Source: Formosa sp. Hel3_A1_48 (GTDB lineage: Bacteria > Bacteroidota > Bacteroidia > Flavobacteriales > Flavobacteriaceae). From it: a stretch of 64,000 nucleotides of DNA. The stretch lies in contig NZ_CP017259.1 in NCBI RefSeq assembly GCF_001735715.1, positions 1,795,501-1,859,500 of the forward strand, read 5' to 3'. Shown piece after piece: positions 19,356-28,796 of the stretch. The position numbers and the translations under genes were made by a program. Every line of letters starts with the position of its first letter. Position 1 is the stretch's first letter. The notes beneath the pieces are model-generated. The model worked only from the letters and a program-made list of their open reading frames with translations. It was not told the origin of the DNA and searched no databases.

Positions 19356-20381
19356 ATGAACTGCAAGCGCTTACTTTTTGTTTTTTTAATTTTTTGCTTT
19401 TATAACTGTGGAAATACAGTATCAACTGAATCTCTGTATTCTTCTGTTGAAATTGAGTTAATTGTGGAGGATTCTTTATTAAATATCAGAGCATTAGAGT
19501 TGACTAAAGACAAGCTTGTAGCTGTTTCTTCAATTGCCGATGTTTACTCTTTTGATTTAAATTCTGATTCTTTATCAAAAGATAGATTCTATCCCGATAG
19601 CTTGAATGTTCGTGCGCTGGCATTGGTAGCCGATACTGTCTTTACTCTTAGTATAGGAAGTCCTGCTTATTTGTATAAAAATTCAGAACTTGTTTATCAT
19701 GAGACTGATTCTGCTGTATTTTACGACAGCATGGACTTTTGGAATTCAAAAGAGGGCATAGCACTTGGTGATCCAATAGACGGTTGCCTAAGCATTTTAA
19801 TCACAAGAGATGGAGGCAATACATGGCACAAAACCCCATGTGCCAGTCTACCTAAAACTATTAAAGGTGAAGCAGCTTTTGCTGCGAGTGATACTAATAT
19901 TTCTATTGTTGGTAATAATGCTTGGATAGCTAGTGGAGGAGTGGCCAGTCGTGTTTTATTTTCAGATGATAAGGGTCTTTCGTGGGAGGTTTTTGACACG
20001 CCCATTGTACAAGGAACACCCACAACAGGAATATACAGTATCGATTTTTATGATGAACACAATGGGTATGCCATTGGAGGAGATTATACCCAACCCAAAC
20101 TTAATTCAAATACGAAAATAAAGTCAACGGATGGCGGGCGGTCATGGCGTACAGTAAATCAAATCGGTGGACCTGGTTATAGAAGTTGTGTTCAATATGT
20201 TCCAGGTCGTCGAGCTAAAGATTTAGTTGCTGTTGGTTTTGAAGGTATTGACTACAGTGCAAATGGTGGATTGGATTGGATAAAGCTGAGTAAAACAGGC
20301 TTTTATACCATTCGATTTTTGAACGATAGTATTGCCTTTGCTGCCGGAAAGGGCAGACTTGCAAAGTTAATTTTTGATTGA
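19356..20381 (+). CDS. BNR/Ycf48-like beta-propeller lipoprotein
   Basis: Lipoprotein of 341 aa: MNCKRLL, a hydrophobic run and a lipobox ending in YNCG with Cys at about residue 18. The rest has BNR/Asp-box repeats such as TRDGGNTWHK, SDDKGLSWEV, STDGGRSWRT and SANGGLDWIK, each separated by short strands, which fits the Ycf48/Hcf136-like propeller family (often mislabelled oxidoreductase). No catalytic residues are recognised. The frame is open upstream to 19203, but that would run through the divergent rsmB-like gene; ATG 19356 gives the lipoprotein signal. It is divergent from rsmB and convergent with the msbA-like gene. Function unknown. Confidence 0.85.
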   Translation: MNCKRLLFVFLIFCFYNCGNTVSTESLYSSVEIELIVEDSLLNIRALELTKDKLVAVSSIADVYSFDLNSDSLSKDRFYPDSLNVRALALVADTVFTLSIGSPAYLYKNSELVYHETDSAVFYDSMDFWNSKEGIALGDPIDGCLSILITRDGGNTWHKTPCASLPKTIKGEAAFAASDTNISIVGNNAWIASGGVASRVLFSDDKGLSWEVFDTPIVQGTPTTGIYSIDFYDEHNGYAIGGDYTQPKLNSNTKIKSTDGGRSWRTVNQIGGPGYRSCVQYVPGRRAKDLVAVGFEGIDYSANGGLDWIKLSKTGFYTIRFLNDSIAFAAGKGRLAKLIFD

Positions 20382-20395
20382 TTGTGAGTTGTTAG

Positions 20396-22225
20396 TTAGT
20401 CTAAGGACTGCAATAAAACAAGTTTTTGGTACATGCCTTTTCGATCCAAAAGCTCTTGATGCTTGCCTTGTTCTACAATTTGACCTTGTTTCATCACTAT
20501 GATAAGATCAGCATTTTGTATCGTTGAAAGGCGGTGTGCAATAACAATCGATGTTCTATTCTTCATCATATTTTCAAGTGCAACTTGAACTAATTGCTCG
20601 CTTTCGGTATCTAAAGCGGAGGTGGCTTCGTCCAAGACCATAATTGGTGAGTTTTTGAGTACTGCTCTTGCAATACTTAAACGCTGTTTTTGTCCTCCCG
20701 AAAGACTGTTTCCACTATCTCCTATATTTGTATCTATGCCTTCTGGTAATTCCTTTACAAATTCCCAAGCGTTAGCTACTTTTAAAGCATTAATCATTTC
20801 ATCTTCGTTAGCATTTTCGTTACCAATTTTGAGATTGTTTCTTATGCTGTTGTTGAATAATATGGAGTCTTGTGTCACTAATCCAATTTGCGACCTCAGA
20901 GAAGTTTTAGTGATGTTTTTAATATCATTATTATCTATTGTTATCAATCCTTTGTTGACATCATAAAACCGCGTTAGTAGATTAGCAATAGTAGATTTGC
21001 CACTCCCTGATTGACCAACAAGAGCCACGGTTTGTCCTTTGTGTACAGTTAATGAAAAATCCTTTAAAACAAATTCATTGTCGTATTTAAATGACACATT
21101 TTTTAGTTCTATTGAGGATTCAAATGAGGTTAATTCTTTAGCTTTTTTTAAGTCTGGCATAGTGTCGCTTTCTTTCAAAATCTCGAACACGCGGTCTGCA
21201 GCTGCAATACCATTTTTAACTTTGTACGAGGCTTTGCTGATCGCTTTTGCGGGAGTTAATATACCGTAAGCTAAGGCCATAAATCCTATAAATGTAGTGC
21301 CTTCAATTACCTTTTCAATTAGAACGAGCTTTCCACCGTACCACAAAAGGATTGCTATGGTAATGATGCCTAAAAACTCACTTAAAGGGCCCGCTAAATT
21401 ATTTTTTAATCCAATTTTATTAATGAGTCTGAGAATTTTATCCGCAGAACTTAAAAACCGCTTTTTGAATGCATTTTCTGCATTGTAACTTTTAATAATT
21501 TTAAGTCCGCTTAAGGTTTCTTCCACAGTAGATATTAGACGACCGACTTCTTGCTGAGTTTGAAGTGATTGTCGTTTTAGTCGTTTGCCAATACTTGAAA
21601 TTAAAAATCCTGAAATGGGGATAAAAAGTAAAACAAATATTGAAAGTTCCCAACTCATGGTAAACATGACAACCAATGAAAATAAAATAGTGAGAGGTTC
21701 TCTGACGATAAGCTCTAAAATGATAAAAAAGGAGTTTTGCATTTCGCTTATATCGCCTAAGATTCGTGCCATGATGTCGCCCTTTTTTCGCTTGGAATAA
21801 AAACTAATGGGGAGTTCAACAATGTGTTTATACATGTGTTTTCTCAAGTCGGTCAAAACTCCATTTTTTAGATACATGACGTGTTGCATCGATAAATATC
21901 CGAAGAGATTTTTAAGAAAAAATGTAAATATAACAATAGCAACTACTATAAGTAACGCCATTTGTGCATTGCCTTCTTCTAACAAACCAGAAACTTTATA
22001 ATTTAATAAGTTATTGCCATAGTTTTTGATATTTCCAATGCCAGTCCACACAGGAGCTTCACTAACGTTCTGTGTTTTATCAAATAAAACATTAAGCATG
22101 GGAATTAGCGAAACAAAAGCAAGGGTGCTAAAAAAGGCGTACAATAAATTAAAAACAATATTGAGTACAACATGTTTTTTGTAGTCCTTTATGAATGGCA
22201 ATAATTGATTAATGATTTCTTTCAT
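20396..22225 (-). CDS. MsbA-like ABC exporter (fused permease-ATPase)
   Basis: Half-transporter that works as a homodimer in the inner membrane, 609 aa. Six transmembrane helices fill about residues 18-330. The ATPase domain has Walker A GQSGSGKST, Q-loop LVTQDS, signature LSGGQKQR, Walker B IMVLDEATSALD and H-loop IAHRLS, all intact. ATG 22225 was chosen over the one at 22261 because it leaves one base to the stop of the phosphohexomutase and begins with MKEIINQLLPFIKDY, typical of this family. As last gene of DUF4199-GT2-PGM-ABC it may export a lipid or lipid-linked sugar; the cargo is inference. Confidence 0.9.
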   Translation of the reverse strand: MKEIINQLLPFIKDYKKHVVLNIVFNLLYAFFSTLAFVSLIPMLNVLFDKTQNVSEAPVWTGIGNIKNYGNNLLNYKVSGLLEEGNAQMALLIVVAIVIFTFFLKNLFGYLSMQHVMYLKNGVLTDLRKHMYKHIVELPISFYSKRKKGDIMARILGDISEMQNSFFIILELIVREPLTILFSLVVMFTMSWELSIFVLLFIPISGFLISSIGKRLKRQSLQTQQEVGRLISTVEETLSGLKIIKSYNAENAFKKRFLSSADKILRLINKIGLKNNLAGPLSEFLGIITIAILLWYGGKLVLIEKVIEGTTFIGFMALAYGILTPAKAISKASYKVKNGIAAADRVFEILKESDTMPDLKKAKELTSFESSIELKNVSFKYDNEFVLKDFSLTVHKGQTVALVGQSGSGKSTIANLLTRFYDVNKGLITIDNNDIKNITKTSLRSQIGLVTQDSILFNNSIRNNLKIGNENANEDEMINALKVANAWEFVKELPEGIDTNIGDSGNSLSGGQKQRLSIARAVLKNSPIMVLDEATSALDTESEQLVQVALENMMKNRTSIVIAHRLSTIQNADLIIVMKQGQIVEQGKHQELLDRKGMYQKLVLLQSLD

Positions 22226-22226
22226 C

Positions 22227-23957
22227 TTACAGCAGTTCCATCGAATTAATGATGGCGTCAATTTTATCTTCTAATTTTTTGTGAACAGCATCGAAATCTT
22301 TTGAATTTTCTAGAAGTTCGTTTACACTAATATAATATTTTATTTTTGGTTCTGTTCCGCTTGGGCGTAGTGCAATCTTACTGCCGTCTGTTGTTGTGAA
22401 AATAAGAACGTTGGCTTTGGGAACTGCAAGCGTAGTGAGGGTGTTAGTCTCTGTATTTTTTGATGTAGATGCCAAGTAATCATCTATTTGAACTACACCA
22501 AAGCTATTGATGGTTTTTTGGGGATTTTCACGAGCTTGTTGCATAAGTGTTTGAATTTCTTCTGCGCCTTTTTTTCCTTTTTTAGTAATGGAAATAAGAC
22601 GTTCTTTGTAAAACCCATGTGTGTTGTATAGGGCGATCAATTCTTGATAAAAAGAACAGTTGTTTGCTTTTGTTAGAGCAGCAATTTCACAGGCCAGTAG
22701 GGTGGCAGTAACAGCATCTTTGTCGCGTACAAAATCACCTACCATAAATCCAAAACTTTCTTCACCACCACCGATGAAGTCCATTGTAGGGTATTCTTCT
22801 ATCATTTTTGCTATCCATTTGAATCCGGTCAGCCCTATTTTGCATTCTACGCCGTAGTGCTCTGTGAGTTTTGGTAGCATTGGGGTGGAGACAATTGTAG
22901 AGCCCACAAACTGATTCCCATTGATTTTCGCCAAGCCCTTCCATTGCTCCAACAAAAACTTGGTCATTATGACCATGGTTTGGTTTCCATTTAGAAGCGT
23001 TAGTTTTCCCTCTAAATCACGAACCGCTATCCCTAAACGGTCACAGTCAGGATCAGTGCCAATAACGATATCTGCATTGACTTTTTCGGCCAATTTTAAA
23101 GCCATTTCTAGGGCTTCAGGTTCTTCTGGATTTGGAGATTTTACGGTTGGAAAATCGCCATCTGGTGTGGCTTGTTCCTCGACAATATGCACATTGGTGT
23201 ACCCTGCACGTTTTAGTGTTTCTGGAACAGCTGTAATTGATGTACCGTGCAAGGAAGTGAATACGATACTTAAGTTTTTTCTATACTCATCTTTATTTTC
23301 GAGCAATACACCATTTTGCACAGAAGCATTGATGAAAACATCATCAATCTCTTTTCCAATGACGTGAATGAGGTCGTCTTGTGCAGAAAAATTTACTTCG
23401 CTGTACTCTAGATCATTAATGATAGAAATTATTGCTTTGTCGTGTGGTGGTACGAGTTGTCCGCCATCTTCCCAATAGACCTTGTAGCCGTTGTATTCTG
23501 GTGGGTTATGCGAAGCAGTAAGCACGATACCACATTGGCAGTTAAGTTGTTTTACTGCAAATGAAAGTTCGGGTGTTGCTCGCAAATCTTCAAACAAAAA
23601 CACTTCGATACCATTGGCCGAAAAAACATCAGCAACAATTTTGGCAAACGTTTTACTGTTGTGTCTACAGTCATACGCAATGGCAACTTTTAGCTTTTGC
23701 TTGGAATAGTACTTTTTTAAATAATTTGACAACCCTTGAGTATTTCTACCCAAAGTATACTTATTGATGCGGTTAGTACCAACACCCATAATGCCGCGCA
23801 TACCGCCTGTTCCAAAATCAAGATTTTTATAAAATCGATCTTCTAATTCTTCTAGATTGTTTTTTAAACTTTGAATTTCTGAACGTGTATTTTCGTCAAA
23901 TAATTCTGATGACCAGTGGTCAACGTTTTTTGTCACCTGAGGGCTTAATGTTGTCAT
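22227..23957 (-). CDS. Phosphoglucomutase/phosphomannomutase (alpha-D-phosphohexomutase)
   Basis: Interconverts hexose 6-phosphate and hexose 1-phosphate, 576 aa. The four family loops are complete: phosphoserine loop TASHNPPEYNGYK (about residues 143-155), metal loop GTDPDCDRLG, sugar-binding loop GGEESFGF and phosphate-binding loop RPSGTEPKIKYY. The length and the RDKDAV segment fit the PGM2-like group. Glucose or mannose specificity cannot be told. It sits between a GT2 glycosyltransferase and an ABC exporter and may supply the hexose 1-phosphate for the sugar nucleotide used by that transferase. A minus-strand TACATTTG at 23977-23984 suggests an additional internal promoter. Confidence 0.92.
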   Translation of the reverse strand: MTTLSPQVTKNVDHWSSELFDENTRSEIQSLKNNLEELEDRFYKNLDFGTGGMRGIMGVGTNRINKYTLGRNTQGLSNYLKKYYSKQKLKVAIAYDCRHNSKTFAKIVADVFSANGIEVFLFEDLRATPELSFAVKQLNCQCGIVLTASHNPPEYNGYKVYWEDGGQLVPPHDKAIISIINDLEYSEVNFSAQDDLIHVIGKEIDDVFINASVQNGVLLENKDEYRKNLSIVFTSLHGTSITAVPETLKRAGYTNVHIVEEQATPDGDFPTVKSPNPEEPEALEMALKLAEKVNADIVIGTDPDCDRLGIAVRDLEGKLTLLNGNQTMVIMTKFLLEQWKGLAKINGNQFVGSTIVSTPMLPKLTEHYGVECKIGLTGFKWIAKMIEEYPTMDFIGGGEESFGFMVGDFVRDKDAVTATLLACEIAALTKANNCSFYQELIALYNTHGFYKERLISITKKGKKGAEEIQTLMQQARENPQKTINSFGVVQIDDYLASTSKNTETNTLTTLAVPKANVLIFTTTDGSKIALRPSGTEPKIKYYISVNELLENSKDFDAVHKKLEDKIDAIINSMELL

Positions 23958-24013
23958 GCTTTGTGAAAATATTGTGCAAATGTAAATATTTGCTTTCTTT
24001 TAAGTTAGTTTTT

Positions 24014-24961
24014 TTACGGCTTAGTTTGATCTGTAATTCTGTAGCGCTCTTTATTATTTTTATTTTGTAAAACAATTTCTCCTAAGAATCCTGCTACAAA
24101 AAACTGTGTTCCAATAACCATGGTGGTGAGTGCAATAAAAAATTCAGGGCGCTCAGCAATAAGTCTTCCGGTTGGATTGAAGTACAATTTATCTAAACCT
24201 AAATAAAAAGCAAATCCAAAGCCAATAATAAACATTAATACGCCAAGTAGTCCAAAAAAGTGCATGGGGCGCTTGGCAAACCTAGAAACAAACCAAATTG
24301 TAATCAAATCTAAAAATCCATTTATAAATCGTTCCATACCAAATTTTGTTTTTCCATGTTTTCTTGCTTGATGCGCTACGGGTTTTTCAATAATATTCTT
24401 AAAGCCAGCATTGACCGCCAAAACAGGGATATAGCGGTGCATTTCTCCATACACCTCAATGCTCTTTACAACGTCTTTTTTATAGGCTTTTAGCCCACAA
24501 TTGAAATCATGTAGTTTAAGTCCCGAAATTTTTCGAGCAGCCCAATTGAATAGTTTTGAGGGTAAATTTTTCGTAAAATAAGCGTCGTAACGCTTTTTTT
24601 TCCATCCCGAAACGATATCGAGGTTTTCTTCCTTTATAAGCCGAAAAAGCTCTGGAATTTCATCGGGGCTGTCTTGCAAATCAGCATCCATTGTAATGAC
24701 TACATCCCCTTTTGCTTTTTCAAACCCCGCATGAAGCGCTTGAGATTTACCAAAGTTTTTGGCGAAGCAGATTCCTGAAACTGACGGGTTTTTAGTATTT
24801 AATTTTTTGATGATTGACCATGAGTCGTCTCTGCTGCCATCATCTATAAAAATAAGTTCATAAGTCAACCGATTGGATTGCATGACCTGTGCAATCCAAT
24901 CGTGGAGTTCTACCAATGAGTCTTGCTCATCCAAAAGGGGTATAACGACAGAAATATCCAT
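24014..24961 (-). CDS. Family 2 glycosyltransferase, DPM1/GtrB-like, membrane
   Basis: GT-A glycosyltransferase of 315 aa. Residues 1-225 are the catalytic domain: VVIPLLDEQDSL at the N-terminus, IDDGSRDDSW, and the metal-binding DADLQDSPDEIPE. Two transmembrane helices at about 235-257 and 270-295 anchor it, as in GtrB, ArnC and YkcC, which transfer sugar from a nucleotide donor to polyprenyl phosphate. The likely reaction is thus formation of polyprenyl-phospho-sugar in the inner membrane; donor unknown. It follows DUF4199 (33-base gap) and precedes the phosphohexomutase (56 bases), all leftward. Confidence 0.88.
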   Translation of the reverse strand: MDISVVIPLLDEQDSLVELHDWIAQVMQSNRLTYELIFIDDGSRDDSWSIIKKLNTKNPSVSGICFAKNFGKSQALHAGFEKAKGDVVITMDADLQDSPDEIPELFRLIKEENLDIVSGWKKKRYDAYFTKNLPSKLFNWAARKISGLKLHDFNCGLKAYKKDVVKSIEVYGEMHRYIPVLAVNAGFKNIIEKPVAHQARKHGKTKFGMERFINGFLDLITIWFVSRFAKRPMHFFGLLGVLMFIIGFGFAFYLGLDKLYFNPTGRLIAERPEFFIALTTMVIGTQFFVAGFLGEIVLQNKNNKERYRITDQTKP

Positions 24962-24994
24962 ACAATCGACTTACGAACCCCAAAAATAGCGAAA

Positions 24995-25525
24995 TTAAGC
25001 TTCGCTTGTATTTGTTTTTTTAACGATTAGTGCAACAATAAGCCCAACAATGGCATAAAAAGCAAGTCTAAACACATAAGACTGTAATTGCATACCAATT
25101 GAAAAATTATCTTTTTTACTAGCTTCTTCAAGTGCTGTTGTAATAACCTCTTGAGGAGCACCAAAGCGTTCCATTGTAGTTTTGCTTAGAATTAAAATCT
25201 GTTCGTTCAGGTATGTTGCAGCATCTGGGTCAATGACAGCAAAAATGGCAACACTCACTATGGTCCCGATGAATGTCCCGACTGCAATAGTTATAAAGTA
25301 TTGAATAAATGCACCTTTAAAAGAGATGAAGCCCCCTCCGTTCTTTTTAGCTTTGTTTGCTGCTACAACTCCATAAGCGACGACAAGCACAAAAAGTAAA
25401 ATTCCTAGCCACCACTCGATGAATAAGTCTAGATTAACAGCATAAATAAGCACCACAATAAGAGATAATATACCGCCTAAATACAGCCCAAGATTGATTG
25501 AATTTGATTTGTTGGTTGATTCCAT
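24995..25525 (-). CDS. DUF4199 membrane protein
   Basis: Small integral membrane protein of 176 aa in the DUF4199 family, which is confined largely to Bacteroidetes and has no known function. Four hydrophobic segments at about 12-30, 36-54, 70-92 and 148-166, with an amphipathic ~50-residue loop between the third and fourth that carries many charged residues. The segment AAVKKNGG-like ANKAKKNGGGFISFKGAF after helix 2 is typical of the family. In Flavobacteria this gene is commonly found next to a DPM1-like glycosyltransferase, as here. It may be a partner or membrane adaptor for that enzyme; this is inference. Confidence 0.8.
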   Translation of the reverse strand: MESTNKSNSINLGLYLGGILSLIVVLIYAVNLDLFIEWWLGILLFVLVVAYGVVAANKAKKNGGGFISFKGAFIQYFITIAVGTFIGTIVSVAIFAVIDPDAATYLNEQILILSKTTMERFGAPQEVITTALEEASKKDNFSIGMQLQSYVFRLAFYAIVGLIVALIVKKTNTSEA

Positions 25526-25612
25526 AATATTAGATTTATTTGATTTAACTAAATAGACGTATCTTTTAGTGAATTGTTACAATTTTAGGAAAAAAAATAA
25601 ATTAATATTATA

Positions 25613-25642
25613 TTGTAGATTTATAAAAAAACCATAAATTTG
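25613..25642 (+). promoter_or_regulatory. Promoter of rpmE2
   Basis: TTG at 25613-25615, 19 bases, then TAAATTTG at 25635-25642: an exact match to the Bacteroidetes housekeeping promoter. The predicted transcript starts near 25648, about 30 bases before the rpmE2 ATG. Confidence 0.8.
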
Positions 25643-25677
25643 CAACTCGAAAAAAATCGAAATTAAAGCAAAAAGCG

Positions 25678-25929
25678 ATGAAAAAAGATATACATCCTGA
25701 AAATTACAGATTAGTAGCCTTTAAAGACATGTCCAACGATGATGTTTTTTTAACTAAATCTACTGCCGATACAAATGAAACAATGGAAGTTGATGGGGTA
25801 GAGTATCCACTCATCAAGATGGAAATCTCAAGAACATCTCACCCGTACTATACTGGTAAATCTAAACTTGTAGATACTGCTGGACGTATTGATAAATTCA
25901 AAACGAAATACGCTAAATTTAAGAAGTAA
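25678..25929 (+). CDS. rpmE2: 50S ribosomal protein L31, type B
   Basis: Ribosomal protein of the large subunit, at the 50S-30S bridge. The 83-residue protein begins MKKDIHPENYR and has the SRTSHPYYTGK and DTAGRIDKFK segments of type B L31. It has no CxxC zinc-binding cysteines, which defines the C-minus form; in organisms with both forms that type is induced under zinc shortage, but no zinc-regulator (Zur) box is evident upstream, and Flavobacteria commonly carry only this form. Monocistronic, with its own consensus promoter and a strong terminator. Confidence 0.97.
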   Translation: MKKDIHPENYRLVAFKDMSNDDVFLTKSTADTNETMEVDGVEYPLIKMEISRTSHPYYTGKSKLVDTAGRIDKFKTKYAKFKK

Positions 25930-25953
25930 TTTAACGAACCTTATATAATATTT

Positions 25954-25985
25954 AAGCCCTTCAATTAATTGAAGGGCTTTTTTGT
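25954..25985 (+). terminator. Intrinsic terminator of rpmE2
   Basis: Stem arms AAGCCCTTCAATT (25954-25966) and its exact complement (25967-25979), followed by a T-run. The perfect 13-bp palindrome could fold in either transcript but only the rightward one has the U-run. Confidence 0.9.
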
Positions 25986-26007
25986 TATTTTTACAAAAAG
26001 ATTAAAG

Positions 26008-27183
26008 ATGAATTATATTCTGTTTGATGGCCCTTTTAGAAACGCGCTCTTGCCGTTTACTTACACCAGACCAGTTGCAGACATCCGTGTAGGGATCTTG
26101 ACTATTCGTGAGAAATGGGAAATGGTCTTGGGCAGTACCACCACAACTATAACAGAGGATTACCTTGTATCCAAATTCCCTATGGTTGAAATGGAAGAAA
26201 ATACGCTAATCAATGCATCTTATACTCCGAACGAGGATTTAGTGGAAATGATTCAAAATTTGAAACCAAATCAGGTGATTTATGATGGTGAGGTTATTGT
26301 AGCATTTAGGGCCACAGAAACACAGAGTGAAATTGATTTTGATACTTTTGAGCCACTATTTTGTCCTAAATCGACTATATCTGTAAAAAACGCATGGTCT
26401 ATATTTCAATTGAATGGTGCAGCCATTGAAGCCGATTTTCAGTTGATTACAAAAGACAGAAACTCTGAACCAATTCCAAAAAAGACAATCGCTTTTAATT
26501 CAGCGCAAATTTTTATTGAAGAAGGTGCAAAATTGCCTTATTGTATTTTAAATGCCACAAATGGCCCTATTTACATAGGTAAGGATTCAGAAATCATGGA
26601 AGGAAGTATGATACGGGGTCCATTTGCGCTTTGTGAACATTCAACACTTAAAATGGGTTCAAAAATTTATGGACCAACAACTATTGGGCCTCATTCTAAG
26701 GTTGGTGGTGAGGTCAATAATTCTGTTTTGTTTGGGTATTCGAACAAGGCACACGATGGGTTTTTGGGAAATTCTGTTATTGGTGAATGGTGCAATTTGG
26801 GTGCGGACACCAATACATCTAACTTAAAAAATAATTATGCCGAGGTACGTTTGTGGAACTACGACTCTGAAAATTTCGCAAAAACAGGACTTCAGTTTTG
26901 TGGACTCATGATGGGCGACCATAGCAAATGTGGTATTAACACCATGTTCAACACAGGAACTGTGGTTGGGGTAAGCGCCAATGTATTTGGTAGTGGATTT
27001 CCAAGAAATTTCATTCCGAGTTTCAGCTGGGGTGGGCATAGTGGATTGACTACGTATTTGCCCTCAAAAGCATTTGAAGTTGCTAAAGTGGTGATGCAAA
27101 GAAGGGGTGAGGAATTTACGGAACATGATACTGCAATTCTTACAAAGGTTTTTGAGCTTTCTGAAGCTTACCGCAGATCTTAA
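26008..27183 (+). CDS. GlmU-like protein (alternative bacteroidetal GlmU family)
   Basis: Protein of 391 aa with an N-terminal nucleotidyltransferase-like part and a C-terminal left-handed beta-helix. The N-terminus (NYILFDGPFRNALLPFTYTRP) matches the Bacteroidetes-specific alternative GlmU family, proposed to make UDP-GlcNAc; it lacks the usual GxGTRM nucleotide loop of classical GlmU. Hexapeptide-repeat turns begin about residue 180 (GPIYIGKDSEI, GPFALCEHST, GPTTIGPHSKVGGE, NSVIGEWCNLGADTNTSNLKNNY), the last resembling the GlmU acetyltransferase site. ATG 26008 gives the conserved N-terminus; frames upstream run into the rpmE2 terminator. It ends inside the stop codon of the convergent gene. 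Confidence 0.85.
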   Translation: MNYILFDGPFRNALLPFTYTRPVADIRVGILTIREKWEMVLGSTTTTITEDYLVSKFPMVEMEENTLINASYTPNEDLVEMIQNLKPNQVIYDGEVIVAFRATETQSEIDFDTFEPLFCPKSTISVKNAWSIFQLNGAAIEADFQLITKDRNSEPIPKKTIAFNSAQIFIEEGAKLPYCILNATNGPIYIGKDSEIMEGSMIRGPFALCEHSTLKMGSKIYGPTTIGPHSKVGGEVNNSVLFGYSNKAHDGFLGNSVIGEWCNLGADTNTSNLKNNYAEVRLWNYDSENFAKTGLQFCGLMMGDHSKCGINTMFNTGTVVGVSANVFGSGFPRNFIPSFSWGGHSGLTTYLPSKAFEVAKVVMQRRGEEFTEHDTAILTKVFELSEAYRRS

Positions 27184-28796
27184 TTCTTTCGTACTTTTTT
27201 CAATTCTAATAAATTTGTTGGGTTGATACCTAATCCCGATACGTTTTTTTGAGTAAAACGCAATACTTCGTCATAAAACAATACTACAACCGAGGCATCA
27301 TCAATTATCATTTGATCCATTTTCTTGTATAATTCTAAACGTTTTTTATTATCTGATACTGATAAGGACTGCTTGTAAAGCTGATCATAAATGTCATTCT
27401 TGAAATGTGTATAATTTGGTCCGTTTGGCGCATAATTTTCACTATAAAATAAGGATAAATAGTTCTCAGCATCGGGGTAATCAGCGACCCAACTGGCTCT
27501 AAAAAAGTCCAACTTCCCATTAGCTTTTGCGGTTTTTAGTGCAGAAGCCGGCATAACTTCAATTGAAACATTCAAACCTATGTCCAATAATGCCCTTTGA
27601 ATAAATTCACAAAACTGAAGATAATTTTCATTGGTTGTGATAGTCAAACTTGGTTTTTGGTTTTTACTCCGATTAATGTATTCTTGAACAAGTGCTTTTG
27701 CCTTAGTAGGGTTGTAAGAATATCCAATAGAATCATTGAATCCGGGAAGCCCTTTTGGGATGAACCCCCCAAGAGCTGGGATGCCAATCCCATTTCTAAG
27801 GTATAGGATCATTTTTTCTCGGTTAAAGCCATAATTAATGGCTTGTCTGATAAGTACACTTTCTATTTCAGATGAACTCGACTCCATAAAAAAGCCTAAA
27901 TATTCTGTATTTAGATATGGGCTTCTTAGCAAATCAATTTGTTTCGAATATTTGGAATTCAACTTGCCATTTGGGTTCAATATATCATCTTTATAAGAAG
28001 CATCTAGCCCAGATATAAAATCTAAACTACCTTGAATAAATTGAAGATATTCACTTTGTTTATCAGGTAAAAAAGTGATAGCGATTGCTTCCAGGTGCGG
28101 TAGTTTTTCCCCATTTGAATCTACTTCAAAATAGTGTGCATTTTTGCGAAAGACCAATTTATTATTTTCAGACCAATGTTTGAATTTAAATGGCCCAGTC
28201 CCAATTGGATTAGCTCTGAAAGACATACCATAAAAATCTACAATTTCTTTGGGCACTACACTAAAATATTTCATACTCAACATCCCTAAAAATGCAGGGA
28301 ATGGATGCTTTAATTCTATTTCAAAAGTACTTTGGTTAAGAGCCTTAAATTCTTTTACAACACCCATTGCCCATGCACCGGGTGAGGCGAGATTAGGATT
28401 TTTTAATCTTTGAAAACTGTAAACAAAGTCCTCTGCTGTTACAGCTCTTGTTTCTCCAGCGCCAAATTGTTTGTGTCGATGATACAATACATCTTTTCTG
28501 AGTTCAAATGTATAACGTATTCCATCGTCGGAGATGTCCCATGTTGAAGCGATACAAGGCTTGATATTCATATTGTCATCCATTTGTACCAATCCGTTGA
28601 AAAGTTGGTGAACAGCCCAAATATCCGCATTATCTTTTGCGAAAGCGGGGTCTAACCCACTGATGTTTTTGTGTTCGTTATAGCGAAAAACATCATTAGT
28701 TCTAATGTTGTTGTCTGCACAACTAGACACAACCACATATAAGAAGAATAAAGCTTTTATCTTGTATTTAAAGAATTTAGAACTGCACTTTGTCAT
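27180..28796 (-). CDS. Peptide/nickel-type ABC transporter substrate-binding lipoprotein (orphan)
   Basis: Solute-binding protein of the SBP_bac_5 (OppA/DppA) family, 538 aa. The N-terminus has a basic region, a hydrophobic stretch and a lipobox VSSC, with Cys at about residue 27. Conserved segments include the family opening LDPAFAKDNADIWAVHQLFNGLV, the RKDVLYH strand, and the C-terminal DFFRASWVADYPDAENYLSLFYS. It should bind oligopeptides in the periplasm. No permease or ATPase gene is in the window, so its transporter is encoded elsewhere or it serves another function such as sensing or peptidoglycan peptide recycling. Its stop codon is nested with that of the GlmU-like gene. Confidence 0.88.
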   Translation of the reverse strand: MTKCSSKFFKYKIKALFFLYVVVSSCADNNIRTNDVFRYNEHKNISGLDPAFAKDNADIWAVHQLFNGLVQMDDNMNIKPCIASTWDISDDGIRYTFELRKDVLYHRHKQFGAGETRAVTAEDFVYSFQRLKNPNLASPGAWAMGVVKEFKALNQSTFEIELKHPFPAFLGMLSMKYFSVVPKEIVDFYGMSFRANPIGTGPFKFKHWSENNKLVFRKNAHYFEVDSNGEKLPHLEAIAITFLPDKQSEYLQFIQGSLDFISGLDASYKDDILNPNGKLNSKYSKQIDLLRSPYLNTEYLGFFMESSSSEIESVLIRQAINYGFNREKMILYLRNGIGIPALGGFIPKGLPGFNDSIGYSYNPTKAKALVQEYINRSKNQKPSLTITTNENYLQFCEFIQRALLDIGLNVSIEVMPASALKTAKANGKLDFFRASWVADYPDAENYLSLFYSENYAPNGPNYTHFKNDIYDQLYKQSLSVSDNKKRLELYKKMDQMIIDDASVVVLFYDEVLRFTQKNVSGLGINPTNLLELKKVRKN

